32,085 bases of DNA. Source: a virus. The stretch spans positions 1 through 32,085 of IMG/VR virus record IMGVR_UViG_3300031578_000214; one strand, written 5' to 3'. This document shows, in pieces, positions 8,347-17,500 of the stretch. Within the stretch, counting starts at the first letter, position 1; the number at the start of each line of letters is the position of its first letter. The notes under the pieces are model-generated. The model was not told the origin of the DNA, did no database searches, and saw only the letters and a list, made by a program, of their open reading frames with translations. The position numbers and the translations under genes are program-made.

Positions 8347-9932
8347 CAATCGAAACAGTACAAGTCTTTAGAGGGATCCGGCCCAGGATAGGCGCCACCT
8401 TATTAGAACCAAATGAGGCGCAGCGGGCGAGCATGGTAAAGATCCATCAAGGCCATTTGCGGCCCTGGTATAATCAACTGATTGCCAAAGACGATACGAT
8501 ATCAGGCAATTTGATCCGGACTATTTACCTTTATTTATCGCAATATTGGCTTTTATTCGATGCCGATGTTGATATCGTCCGCGGACCGATCGCCAGTGAT
8601 ATCGAAAACAAGTTGTATTATACCGGCGATGGGATCCCCAAAAAGACCAATGAGGATGAGGCCACCACCGGCGCCGGTGATTATCCTATCAATTTTTACC
8701 CGATCGGCGTTCCAGTGCCGGCTAAAGCCCCTATTGCGGTCCTGGGCGGCGGCGGATCCGGCGATGCGCGTGCGATCGCTTATGTCTGGACCGTGGTAAC
8801 GTCCTGGGGCGAGGAGGGGGCCCCGAGTGCGGCAAGTAATATCGTAACGGCCTTACAGGGGCAAACCGTCACCCTTTCCAACATGGACCCGGTATGGCAG
8901 GCCGCGACCGCCTACACGGAGGATGATTGGATAATACCGTCCGTTTTAGTGGACCATGTTTACAAATGCGTACAGGCGGGAACCTCCGGGGGCCTCGAGC
9001 CGACCTGGGGAACGGTGGTTGACGCAGATACCGCCGATGGTACTGCAATATGGAGAGCCTACAAAAAGGATATCCTTTACGATTCCGGCGGCGGCAAGCG
9101 GATCTATCGTATCAACTCCGGCGATGAAAGTTCTCAGTATCAATTTGTCGACCAGATCCCCATGGCGAGCTCCGGTTATATCGACACTAAACTCGATACG
9201 GACCTGGCCGAGGTTTTATCGACCTCCGGATGGGTAGGCCCCCCGGATAGCTTAACCGGCATTGTATCGATCGGCCGGTTTTTTGCCGGGTTTGTGGGTA
9301 AAAATCTATATTTTTCCGAGGCGAATTATCCTCATTCCTGGCCACTGGCCTATCAAATAACCCTCGATTTCCCGATAGTGGGCCTGGGAACGATCGGAAA
9401 TATCCTGGTGGTCGGCACCGAGGAAAACCCGTATGTGGTTTACGGTACGGATCCGAGCGTCATGCAACCGCAAAAATTTCCGGATCCTCACCCCTGCCTG
9501 TCCAAAAGAGGCATGGCGGCAGTGCCCCAGGGTGTTTTATTTCCGACAACGGACGGCCTTTACTTGTGTGGGCCGACCGATGGCATGGTGGTTTCTTACG
9601 GCCAGTTTACCCGGGAGGAATGGCAAGCGCGATTGCCTCATACGATGAGCGCAGAGGTCCACGATTCAAAATATTTCTGCTTTTATACGGATGGGGTGCC
9701 CGGGGATCTCGGGATCAATGGCGGCCTCTGTATGCAGATGGCCAATGGCCAGGTTGAATATGTCACCGAGCTCGATTTTTACGCGAGTGCACAATATAAC
9801 GATGAAACCACGGATACCATGTATTATATCCCGGAGGTTTTGACGGCAAGATTATTGGAGGCCGGAACGCCGTATCCTAATAGATCCGGTCAAAGACTAC
9901 TTGAAACGGGCGCGGCCCGATTATTGGAGTAA
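8343..9932 (+). CDS. Probable tail nozzle/beta-propeller protein with inserted CBM-like module
   Basis: The 529-residue protein resembles tail-nozzle or stabilisation proteins of short-tailed phages. Residues 128–181 are fibronectin-III-like (AYVWTVVTSWGEEGAPS). Residues about 183–240 look like an inserted CBM5/12-type module (WQAATAYTEDDWIIP ... YKCVQAGTSGGLEPTW ... DGTAIW). The fibronectin-like fold then appears to resume (KRIYRINSGDESSQYQFVDQIP). From residue 300 on are propeller-like repeats, including 'YFSEANYPHSWPLAYQITL', 'ILVVGTEENPYVVYGTDPS' and 'CLSKRGMAAVPQGVLFPTTDGLYL', which I recognise as characteristic of this class. The C-terminus carries three short RLLE.G-type repeats. The gene at 11729–12259 looks like a partner or detached C-terminal part. 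Translation is coupled to the upstream gene by a 4-nt overlap. Confidence 0.78.
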   Translation: MTIETVQVFRGIRPRIGATLLEPNEAQRASMVKIHQGHLRPWYNQLIAKDDTISGNLIRTIYLYLSQYWLLFDADVDIVRGPIASDIENKLYYTGDGIPKKTNEDEATTGAGDYPINFYPIGVPVPAKAPIAVLGGGGSGDARAIAYVWTVVTSWGEEGAPSAASNIVTALQGQTVTLSNMDPVWQAATAYTEDDWIIPSVLVDHVYKCVQAGTSGGLEPTWGTVVDADTADGTAIWRAYKKDILYDSGGGKRIYRINSGDESSQYQFVDQIPMASSGYIDTKLDTDLAEVLSTSGWVGPPDSLTGIVSIGRFFAGFVGKNLYFSEANYPHSWPLAYQITLDFPIVGLGTIGNILVVGTEENPYVVYGTDPSVMQPQKFPDPHPCLSKRGMAAVPQGVLFPTTDGLYLCGPTDGMVVSYGQFTREEWQARLPHTMSAEVHDSKYFCFYTDGVPGDLGINGGLCMQMANGQVEYVTELDFYASAQYNDETTDTMYYIPEVLTARLLEAGTPYPNRSGQRLLETGAARLLE

Positions 9933-9937
9933 AAAAA

Positions 9938-11719
9938 ATGGCTGATGATTTTAGAATTAGTGAAATGCAAGAACTGCTCGCCGGCGGATTCCACGATAAT
10001 CTTTTGTTTGAGGTTGTCGATTTAACCGAGGGTGACGTAGCCGACCAGAATAAAAAGGTTAAATGGGTAACGATTCAGACAGTTATCGACCCCTCGCGCA
10101 TAGCGGCGGGAAACTCCTGGTTGCAAGTACTTGATCCCGGAAACGGCCAATTTGTTGGATTCATAGACGCACTGCAAATTTTAGATTGGTCGCTAATCAC
10201 CGGCATTAGATTCGGCGCTATTTTTGCAGGATCCCAACAGGATTTCATGTTAGATTTTGCAAATGGTGAGTTTTATGTGCGGCCAGGCGCGGTTAAACTT
10301 TTAGAATTGACCGACTTCACGGCCACCCTGGGGGATCCCGCGAATACATGGATCAACCTGGATTGGACGGCCGGGCCGGGCCTCGGTCAAACCATTTTCG
10401 GTAATGGGGTGCCCTGGCTAACGGCGGATAATCAAAGCATTAATATGGTGGTGGATCAAAGCGGCGGCGGGCCCCCTGCTATATTCACAATGATTTCCGG
10501 CGCCTTAATTAATCTAAATTCGATCAATGCCATTTCGGGCGGTTCACAAGTAAGCGCCGATGGCGGCAGCCTCGAGGCCTTTTTACAGGCCGAGGACGGC
10601 GGCGGCAACGCGGTTAATATAAAGGCCACTACAACGGCGGGGTTAATCGAGGTAAACGGCACCGATCTTTTAGATATTGGCGCGGCTTTTCAGATCATGG
10701 GCGATCAGACGGCCGAATCAATTTCGGTCGACCAGGCCGGGGATACCATCGCGGCGTTTATCGCCAACACTCCATTTTTACTAATAAACGCCCTCGAGGC
10801 GGTTTTAGGAGATTTTGGTGGCGTTACCAAAGTAATTGCCGATTGGACCAACTCCGAGATAGAGGCCTATGCCTCAGACGGCCTTAACACCGGCACCGCA
10901 ATCCTGGCCATAAATAATTACTATGTTGATTTCGATGGAACCAAGTGGCTTGATATCGCGCCGGGTGATCAAATATTAGGCCTCGATGCAAACGAATCCT
11001 GGCACATTGATCAGGCCGCTAATACCATAACGGCTTATGTTGCCGGCACCCCGCAGATGGTTATAACCGCCACCGCGGTCCAACTGCCAACGGCCCGGAT
11101 TGAAACCAACACCGGAACGCCGATCGATCTTACCCTCGATTGTGGCACCGAGAAAACTCTTGTATTAGCGCAACCGGTTTATGAGGATGCGAACCTGGGC
11201 GGCGCGGTGCTCCATCCAATCCCGGCCCAGGCGCCCGATACGGTTGAATTTGTGGACGAGGCCGCGGCAAATACCGGGATTTACACTTTTGGGTATGCAG
11301 TGGGCGAGGCCGCCAGCGGAAATATAGAGATCCCCCACGCATATAAAGAGGGCACCGATTTAAGTTTCCACGTTCATTTCAATATCATCGCGGCACCTAC
11401 CGGCACCGACAATGTTCAATGGCAGCTGACTTACACGATATCGCGCAACGGTGAAACCCTCGATGCCCCCAGGGTAATAAACACGGCCGATATTCCGGTA
11501 GATACCCAATACGAGGCCTATTTAGCAGTGTTTCCAAGTATATCCGGCACCACCGGCGGAGTAAACGGCGGCGGAATCCAGATAGGCGATCAATTCTTAT
11601 TCACCCTGGAAAGAGTCGCGGCCACCGGGGATGCCTTTGCCGGTGATGCCCTGGTCGAAACCGCCGGGATCCACCACCAGGTTGATACCATGGGATCCAG
11701 GCAGATCGCTACCAAATAG
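9938..11719 (+). CDS. Tail fibre/spike protein with C-terminal beta-sandwich
   Basis: The 593-residue protein has GGAG before the ATG. The N-terminal 100 residues may attach it to the virion. The middle is a long run of short beta repeats with internally similar units, for example 'GDQTAESISVDQAGDTIAAFIANTPFLLI' versus 'DANESWHIDQAANTITAYVAGTPQMVI', consistent with a beta-helical shaft. Residues about 430–593 form a terminal domain with 'IEIPHAYKEGTDLSFHVHF', a pattern (.PH.yKeGTd...HvHw) I recognise from C-terminal beta-sandwich domains of phage surface proteins. It probably recognises the host or caps a fibre. No catalytic motif was found. Confidence 0.78.
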   Translation: MADDFRISEMQELLAGGFHDNLLFEVVDLTEGDVADQNKKVKWVTIQTVIDPSRIAAGNSWLQVLDPGNGQFVGFIDALQILDWSLITGIRFGAIFAGSQQDFMLDFANGEFYVRPGAVKLLELTDFTATLGDPANTWINLDWTAGPGLGQTIFGNGVPWLTADNQSINMVVDQSGGGPPAIFTMISGALINLNSINAISGGSQVSADGGSLEAFLQAEDGGGNAVNIKATTTAGLIEVNGTDLLDIGAAFQIMGDQTAESISVDQAGDTIAAFIANTPFLLINALEAVLGDFGGVTKVIADWTNSEIEAYASDGLNTGTAILAINNYYVDFDGTKWLDIAPGDQILGLDANESWHIDQAANTITAYVAGTPQMVITATAVQLPTARIETNTGTPIDLTLDCGTEKTLVLAQPVYEDANLGGAVLHPIPAQAPDTVEFVDEAAANTGIYTFGYAVGEAASGNIEIPHAYKEGTDLSFHVHFNIIAAPTGTDNVQWQLTYTISRNGETLDAPRVINTADIPVDTQYEAYLAVFPSISGTTGGVNGGGIQIGDQFLFTLERVAATGDAFAGDALVETAGIHHQVDTMGSRQIATK

Positions 11720-11728
11720 AGGTAAATA

Positions 11729-12259
11729 ATGGGCTTTATCAATAACATATTCGAGTGGGAGGGCGATCAAACCCAGGCTTTTGGCAATCTGCTATGGAGA
11801 TCAAAAGAGTACCTATATCCTAAAAAAATCAGGTTTGCGGCCTGCCGGATCATTTTTAATACGGGTGATTTGGAGGCATATTGGGCGTTAGTTGAGGAAA
11901 GACAGGCCATTATTGATCGAAACGCCGATAAACTGGCCACCGGTCAATTAGGAACGATCGGAGGTTTGGAGGGCGGATATATTCACGCTCAATATCCGAT
12001 TGCCGGCGATAATCTTGAAGATGTGCCGGCAGAACCGGTATACGCCGGTGATCTCGAATTAACTTTTCGCCTGTATACGGATGATGTGCTCCGGCACACA
12101 AAGCAACTATATAACACTCAAATTTTTAAATTGCCATCAGGGTATCGAGGCCGCCGGCATTACTTTGAGCTCGAGGGTAATGTCGAGAGGATCAAACGAA
12201 TTGATCTCGCAACCTCCGTATGGGAATTGAAAAACGATCAAGGGGAGTTTGGAGGATAA
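11729..12259 (+). CDS. Probable nozzle-associated tail protein
   Basis: The 176-residue product has GAGG ahead of its ATG. It contains 'NLLWRSKEYLYPKKIRFAACRIIF', a helical tether 'AYWALVEERQAIIDRNADKLA', and a C-terminal 'IFKLPSGYRGRRHYFELEGNVERIKRIDLATSVWELK'. The order 'W.SK.....P....a..rv ... fRLpsGyr....e..l.G...v..i.lA.s..EL' is, from memory, the usual C-terminal part of tail nozzle propeller proteins. This may therefore be the separated C-terminal portion of the protein at 8343–9932, with a fibre gene in between. That split is inference from pattern; no frameshift or degraded sequence is seen. Confidence 0.75.
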   Translation: MGFINNIFEWEGDQTQAFGNLLWRSKEYLYPKKIRFAACRIIFNTGDLEAYWALVEERQAIIDRNADKLATGQLGTIGGLEGGYIHAQYPIAGDNLEDVPAEPVYAGDLELTFRLYTDDVLRHTKQLYNTQIFKLPSGYRGRRHYFELEGNVERIKRIDLATSVWELKNDQGEFGG

Positions 12260-12262
12260 TCA

Positions 12263-13315
12263 ATGGGTACTTACGCATGGATTAGAGAGCAAGGTAGAAA
12301 GCGCAGACAAGAAGAGGCGGACGCGAAAGCCGATAAAGCCCGGCAACGCGAATTAGAAGATATGCAAATGGGCATGATGCGGAGCGAAATGGAGAGCTCC
12401 TCTCGGCAAGCCGCGGCAGCCGAGGCCGCGGCCAAGTCGGCGGCCCCCCTGGCACAGAAATATATGCAGATGTGGCAGGGATCCCTTGAATCCACCAAAG
12501 GTATGTTTAATAAGGCTATGCAAAATGTCGACCGTGGATGGGATGCCATCAAGACGATGCAGGATAATAAGGTCGATTTTACAAAATTATCCTCTGATCT
12601 GGAATCCGAGTGGAATAATATCAAGGATAAATTTGGCGGCCTCACTGATCAGGCCATCACGATGGCCGGCGAGGAAATGACTCAGCGGGCGCAGTTAGGC
12701 AAGCAATTAACCTCACTCGCGCAACCTGATTATGAGGGCGCGGCAGGCCGGGCGATGGCCGATGTATCTGCCCAGGGGGCAAAGGCCAGGCAGGCGGAAC
12801 AACGCCGAATGGCCGGCCTCGGCATTGATCCGACCAGTGGCCGAGCTCGCTCAGAAATGAATACGATCGCGCAGCAGGAAACCCTTGCAAAAGCCCAGGC
12901 CGCGAACCAGGCCCGCCGGGGTGAAAAAGAGCGCGTGACCGATGTAACCGGCCGGGCGATGGAATTGATAGATCCGTCCAGGACCGCGGAGATTGCCACC
13001 AACGTACAAAACGCCAAAAATCAGGTTTTGCAGGGCCGTATCGAGGTAGGCGAGGCCGATGCAAGGCAGCAACAAGGGATTGCGTCCGCCGTCCAGGGCA
13101 TGACCGGTGCGGCCAGTGATTTGGCCCGGGGTTATGCCTCAACGGTAACGGCGCCGATCGGAGAGGCCGCCGGCGTTTATTCCGGGATGGCCATGCAGGG
13201 CGGTTATGATCCTATTTCCGGACGGTCCGCCATGCCAACAACGTCCGCAAAGACCGGCCGGCCACTGACAACCATGCAAAAACAACGGATAGCCGCGGGC
13301 CTGGGTACTTATTAA
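12263..13315 (+). CDS. Internal virion/ejection-type protein
   Basis: The 350-residue protein follows a GGAGG site 4 nt after the previous stop. It is almost entirely helical and Ala/Gln/Met-rich. Residues 1–60 are a charged helix (REQGRKRRQEEADAKADKAR). Residues 150–200 contain 'YEGAAGRAMADVSAQGAKARQAEQRRMAGLGIDPTSGRA', matching a pattern I recognise in short-tailed phage internal proteins (A...A..DV..q....a..rR....G..P.SGr). A Gly/Ala/Met-rich C-terminal part follows. Such proteins are packaged inside the head and released into the cell envelope with the DNA; that role is family knowledge. Its position just before a second helical protein and the giant polyvalent gene fits an ejection set. 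Confidence 0.75.
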   Translation: MGTYAWIREQGRKRRQEEADAKADKARQRELEDMQMGMMRSEMESSSRQAAAAEAAAKSAAPLAQKYMQMWQGSLESTKGMFNKAMQNVDRGWDAIKTMQDNKVDFTKLSSDLESEWNNIKDKFGGLTDQAITMAGEEMTQRAQLGKQLTSLAQPDYEGAAGRAMADVSAQGAKARQAEQRRMAGLGIDPTSGRARSEMNTIAQQETLAKAQAANQARRGEKERVTDVTGRAMELIDPSRTAEIATNVQNAKNQVLQGRIEVGEADARQQQGIASAVQGMTGAASDLARGYASTVTAPIGEAAGVYSGMAMQGGYDPISGRSAMPTTSAKTGRPLTTMQKQRIAAGLGTY

Positions 13316-13329
13316 ATAGGAGGTATAAA

Positions 13330-14511
13330 ATGGGATTTGCACAAGGATTTCAAACGGGTAGCAGTATCGGTGGCGCCAGGAGCACAATGCCTTTAGTTCA
13401 AGGCCTGGGATCAATGATTGATCGATTAGCCTCTCGGAATAAGCCCAAAAGTGTACGGTTTGGTGGTTCCTCCGGGCCCTCATCCTATGATAAATATGTC
13501 GCTCGCAAGGATCAAGAGGCGGCCACGGCCGAGGAGCAACGCCGATATGAAACCGAACAGGAGGCCCAAAAGCAACGCGAAACGCAGGAAACCGTCCTAA
13601 AAGAGCGCGAGCAGCAAGAAAAAGCGGCAGCCGCAGAGCAAACCAGAGCTTTAAACCAGGAAAAAATAACCCAGGTCCAGGAGCAACGCGAGCAGGCCAA
13701 AAAATTGGTTGAGCGATCCGAAAAAAAGGAAAAGCGGATTGAGGCATACCGGGCATTTTTGCAGGGTGTTGCATCCGGGAACAAGGCCCTTGCCGAGGAG
13801 GCATGGGGGGCATTAACTCCGGATATTGCCGATGATGATGAAAACGCCCAGGGATGGGCACAGGTTAAAGAGGAACCGGTCCTCGATGCGAACGGGCAGC
13901 CCATGAAAGATCCCAAAACCGGCAAGGTTATTAAAAAATTCACGACCGGCAGGGATCCCAAAGGCGGCGAGGGCAAAAATGCCATGCCGGCGCCAAGTGT
14001 TGATTTCAATGAAGATGGATCTATCACGGTTGATTTTCCGGTGCCCGGAACTGATAAGCGCGAACCCGTTACCTATGCCGATGCGGATGAGTTTATGAAT
14101 GGCGTGGGTAATTTTATGAACCCGGAGCTCGAATTAAGCGGTAAACAGAAAAAAGATACCGAGGGCCGGGCGGTCCGCCGGGAGGAACGGCAGATCCGAA
14201 ACGATGAGATCAAAGAGGCCCGAGCCGCCATGAAACAGGCCGCGGAGGATTTGAATGATGCGGCCATCGATGAGGCGGAATATAATCAAATAGTGGCCGA
14301 AAATAAGCAGATCATCGAGGAGGCAAAGGGCCGGGGAAAAACCAAAAGGCCGGCAACCAAAGAGATTGAGGGTGTTGAGGTCTATGCCGATAAGAATCAG
14401 CGCCCTAAAAAAGTCAAAGGCCTTAAAAACATTCGATTTGATAAGGATGAGGGCGCGTGGGTGGGTGACGATCCGGATGGCAACCCTAAATATGTGGCGT
14501 ATAAAGATTAG
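13330..14511 (+). CDS. Coiled-coil internal virion protein candidate
   Basis: The 393-residue product has a perfect AGGAGG site. The N-terminal 45 residues are Gly/Ser-rich (GFAQGFQTGSSIGGARS), a start shared in style with the giant gene downstream (MGFYAG). Residues 55–150 form a long, highly charged coiled coil (Glu/Gln/Lys/Arg). Residues 155–250 are a mixed linker and small domain. Residues 255–330 are a second charged helical region. The end carries a short beta segment (NIRFDKDEGAWVGDDPDGN). No membrane segment or enzyme motif is visible. It is likely a structural or ejected internal protein by context; the precise family is not recognised. It ends with TAG, followed by the only notable intergenic gap in the window. 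Confidence 0.75.
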   Translation: MGFAQGFQTGSSIGGARSTMPLVQGLGSMIDRLASRNKPKSVRFGGSSGPSSYDKYVARKDQEAATAEEQRRYETEQEAQKQRETQETVLKEREQQEKAAAAEQTRALNQEKITQVQEQREQAKKLVERSEKKEKRIEAYRAFLQGVASGNKALAEEAWGALTPDIADDDENAQGWAQVKEEPVLDANGQPMKDPKTGKVIKKFTTGRDPKGGEGKNAMPAPSVDFNEDGSITVDFPVPGTDKREPVTYADADEFMNGVGNFMNPELELSGKQKKDTEGRAVRREERQIRNDEIKEARAAMKQAAEDLNDAAIDEAEYNQIVAENKQIIEEAKGRGKTKRPATKEIEGVEVYADKNQRPKKVKGLKNIRFDKDEGAWVGDDPDGNPKYVAYKD

Positions 14512-14583
14512 GGGAGGCGCTACATCCGGCGTAGCAAATGCTACTTTTCGCGTAGCATTTTAAAGAAAAGAGGATAAAATACG
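14512..14583 (+). promoter_or_regulatory. Leader of the giant gene: alternating GCTAC/GTAGC stems
   Basis: This 72-nt gap holds four alternating complementary 5-mers: GCTAC 14519–14523, GTAGC 14531–14535, GCTAC 14540–14544 and GTAGC 14552–14556. Segments 3 and 4 extend to a perfect 9-bp stem (AAATGCTAC 14536–14544 and GTAGCATTT 14552–14560) with a 7-nt loop. Segments 1–2 and 2–3 can form 5-bp alternatives, so the hairpins compete in the manner of an attenuator. GCGTAGCA also occurs twice as a direct repeat (14529–14536, 14550–14557), 21 bp apart. An AAGAGGA ribosome binding site at 14568–14574 precedes the giant gene's ATG. Function is inferred; a weak terminator, an attenuator, an RNA-processing site or a protein operator are all possible. 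Confidence 0.5.
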
Positions 14584-17500
14584 ATGGGATTCTATGCAGG
14601 CCCCCTGGTAGGACAGAAAAAGACCACCGATGAGGATGAGGAATCCAAATTCGAGGTAGGCCCTCCGGTAAAGAAAAAGAAACAAGGCGTATTGGCGCGG
14701 ATCGGTGATGTTTTGCAGGCCGGCAGTAGCCCTGGCAAGGAATTTGCCGAACGCCAAAAACAACGCGAGGCCGAGGATCTTTCTAAGCCGGTGCAACCGA
14801 CCGACCCCCAGGCCCAACGGCGGCCGATGGTCGAGGATTTGCAGGTGGCCAGGCAGGGGCAAGAGGCCCCGGCCCCGGAAGTGGCCCCGGAAGTAGCCGA
14901 GTTAAAGCGATCTCGCCAGGCGGAGGCCTCGATCCCGTCCGAACCTCCACCGCTCGAGGGATTAGAGGAAACGATCCCGGGTGAATTTGACCCTACTCCG
15001 AACGCACAAAAGCCCGTTATCGATCAGGACGATGGCACCGAATATGCGGATTATCTTAAATTATTAGGCCGCGGATCCGCCGATTTCGGAAAGGCGGCCG
15101 GCATGGTTATGAACCTGGTGGATCCGGTTTGGTATGCCGGCCAGGCTGAAAAGATCATCGGCGCGGTGCGGGGCGATGTAAATCAATTAAAGCGAGGTGA
15201 AAAATGGGCCGCGGCCACCTTTGGCAGCTTAGTAGAGGACTATTCGAGCGAGGCCAGTGATTTTTATGATCGCAGAATAACCCCGGCCATGAAAAAGGAA
15301 ATGGCCAAAAACCTCTTGAAAGAGGATAAGGACGGTTTTTTTGGTTACACCGTGGGGGAGGGAGCAAAAAGCCCGGCAAAAATATTAGGCATGGTGGTTG
15401 AATCCATTCCATCCACCGTGGTCGGCATGGGCGGATCCGCCAAGTTTACTCAGATGCTAACCAAAACCGCCCTTAAATATGGGCCCGAAGTAATAGGCCT
15501 GCCTCTTTTTCAGTGGATGACTAAAAAATATGGCGTTCAGTTTGCGGCCGGCGTCTATGGCGGTGCGGCCGGCGAGGGCATGACGGCCGCCGCTCAGAAT
15601 ATGCAGGGGGTTTACGAGCAGATCAAGGGCCAAAAAGCAGAGGCCTTTAAAAAATCGCCCGCGTACAAAAAGATTTATGAAAGTATGTCGCCGGATATCC
15701 CACCGGAGGACCGCGACCGAGTTACAAAAGAGATTTTGGCCCTATCCGGCGGCGTGATGGTCGGCGTTACCAGTGGCCTTACCACCGGCGCCCTGGGCGC
15801 CCCCTCCGGCGGTTTCATGGGTAAATTGTTGGCCGGGTTAGAGGGCGATCGATTATGGCGGAAAATCCTATGGGGTGTTGTAAGCGAGGGTTTGATCGAG
15901 GAAACGCCCCAAAGTGCGATGGAAACCGTATTAACCAACTTGGCCACCAAGGCCCTGGTTGATCCGGATAAAGATATAGGCGAGGGCGTGGCAGAGGCCG
16001 CGGCCTCCGGTCTTGTTGCCGGCGCGTTTATGGGCGGCGGCATGGTGGCTTTAAGCGGCCAGGGCGGCGAGGATATGAAAACCCCGCCAAAACCAGAAAC
16101 CGCCGAGGATATGCTTAAAGATGCTCCGGACCAGACGGCCGAGGAAATATTGACCGGCCGCCCGGAGAAACCGCCGGCAGCCGATAAAAAGGTAGAGCAA
16201 GAGTTGCGGCGGAACCTGGGTTCTGATTCCCTCGATGCCGAGGAGGCCGCGGCAGAATTTACCGAGGAGGAGCTCGAGGCGGCGGCGGGGGCGGAACCGG
16301 AACCAGTTGCCGGCCCGGAGGTTAAAAAGCCGGCCAAAAAAAAGGCCGAACCGGCCCCCGAAACTACCGAGCTCACCGATGAGGAAGTGGCCGCCGGGAT
16401 TAAAGACATTACAGATACGAATGATTATGACCTCGATACCCAGGACGCCGGCCAGTTTGTTGTATCCGTGGTGAGGCATCCGGACGGATCGAGCTCCATG
16501 ATCTCGAGGGATGGCGGCCCGATCATCGACCATAACGCGGAATTTTCAAAGGATAAAACCGATAAAGAATTGATTCAGTGGTCTTTTGAGCCATTAGGCG
16601 TCAAGTCGGTTGAGTCTAAAATCACAGCACCGCCCCCACTTCCCAAAAAGCCCAGGGCGGCCATGCCGACCACTGCCAAAGGCCGCATGGATGAGGGCAA
16701 GGCGGCCCAGGTAGGCCGGATTTGGGGAGTAACCCCGCCGGCAGCCGGCGGCCCCAGGAAAGCACCCTCTCGAACAGAACCCCCCTGGAAACGGCCCCCA
16801 AAGCCGAAAAAAGAGCAGATAGCCCAGGTCCGGGAGATCTGGAAAGGCAAGCGGGCGCCCAGGCCCGGCGGAGTTATCGAGGAAATATCAATTCCGCCGG
16901 CGAAAACCCGGATCACTCCGACCACAAAACGGAAAGTATTTGATGATCTGGCCAAAAAAATGGGAAAGCAGGCGGGCGCGAATGTTCGTTTTGATAATGT
17001 TATCTATCAGGATGAGCGGCCTATCGGTCTGCAAATGACAGTTACCAGTGGACCGGCCAAAGGCGCCACCTTTACCATATCCGATCGCGCACATAAGACG
17101 ATCCCCAGGGCGCAGGAATTTCTTGACACCATTATAATGGCCTATGCAAAAGAGGGCCCGGCGCCAGGCGGACCGCAAAAGCAATTAGATGCTTTAATCA
17201 AAAGCCTAACCCCGGAGCAAAGGGCCAGTGTTTTGGATCTGATTAAAGATCCGAAGATGAAACCAAAGGAAAAATTAGGCCTCATCCAGGCGGATATCGC
17301 TACCCTGGGGCAGAAAACAAAACTTAAAAAAGCGGTCAAACCAAGCAGGGTTGAAACCGTTAAGCCGACCGAAAGCACAGGAAAAGGCGAAAAGGGTGCG
17401 AGAAAAAAGGCAAAAGCGGCGGCCCCCCCGGTTAAGGTTGTCGAGGCGGTCGAACCCGAAACATATCAAGAGGCACAAAAGGCTATCGATGATATGAAAG

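Noticed and set aside
12657-13861. Long minus-strand frames (about 160–240 codons) opposite the ejection-type genes
   Set aside because: They lie antisense to well-supported genes, are Pro/Arg- or Ser-rich, lack ribosome binding sites and show no domain. They arise from few stops on the complement of biased codons.
14509-14577. Readthrough of the TAG at 14509 would add about 21 basic residues before a TAA
   Set aside because: The same bases are better explained by the alternating hairpin arms, and no readthrough context or conserved extension is visible.
14512-14583. Sigma70-type promoter before the giant gene (TAAAAT-like hexamer near 14574–14580)
   Set aside because: The hexamer overlaps the ribosome binding region, no convincing -35 lies at proper spacing, and the downstream start codon would be too close.
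15675-16533. Minus-strand frames of 244 and 160 codons opposite the giant gene
   Set aside because: The products are almost pure Ser/Ala/Gly/Pro or Arg-rich low complexity, the mirror of Glu/Ala/Pro codons in the giant protein. No start signals.
16722-16943. A 73-codon plus-strand frame inside the giant gene
   Set aside because: Unlike the nested gene at 22703, it has no ribosome binding site, and its product is a Pro/Arg/Ser-rich low-complexity string without helix or core.
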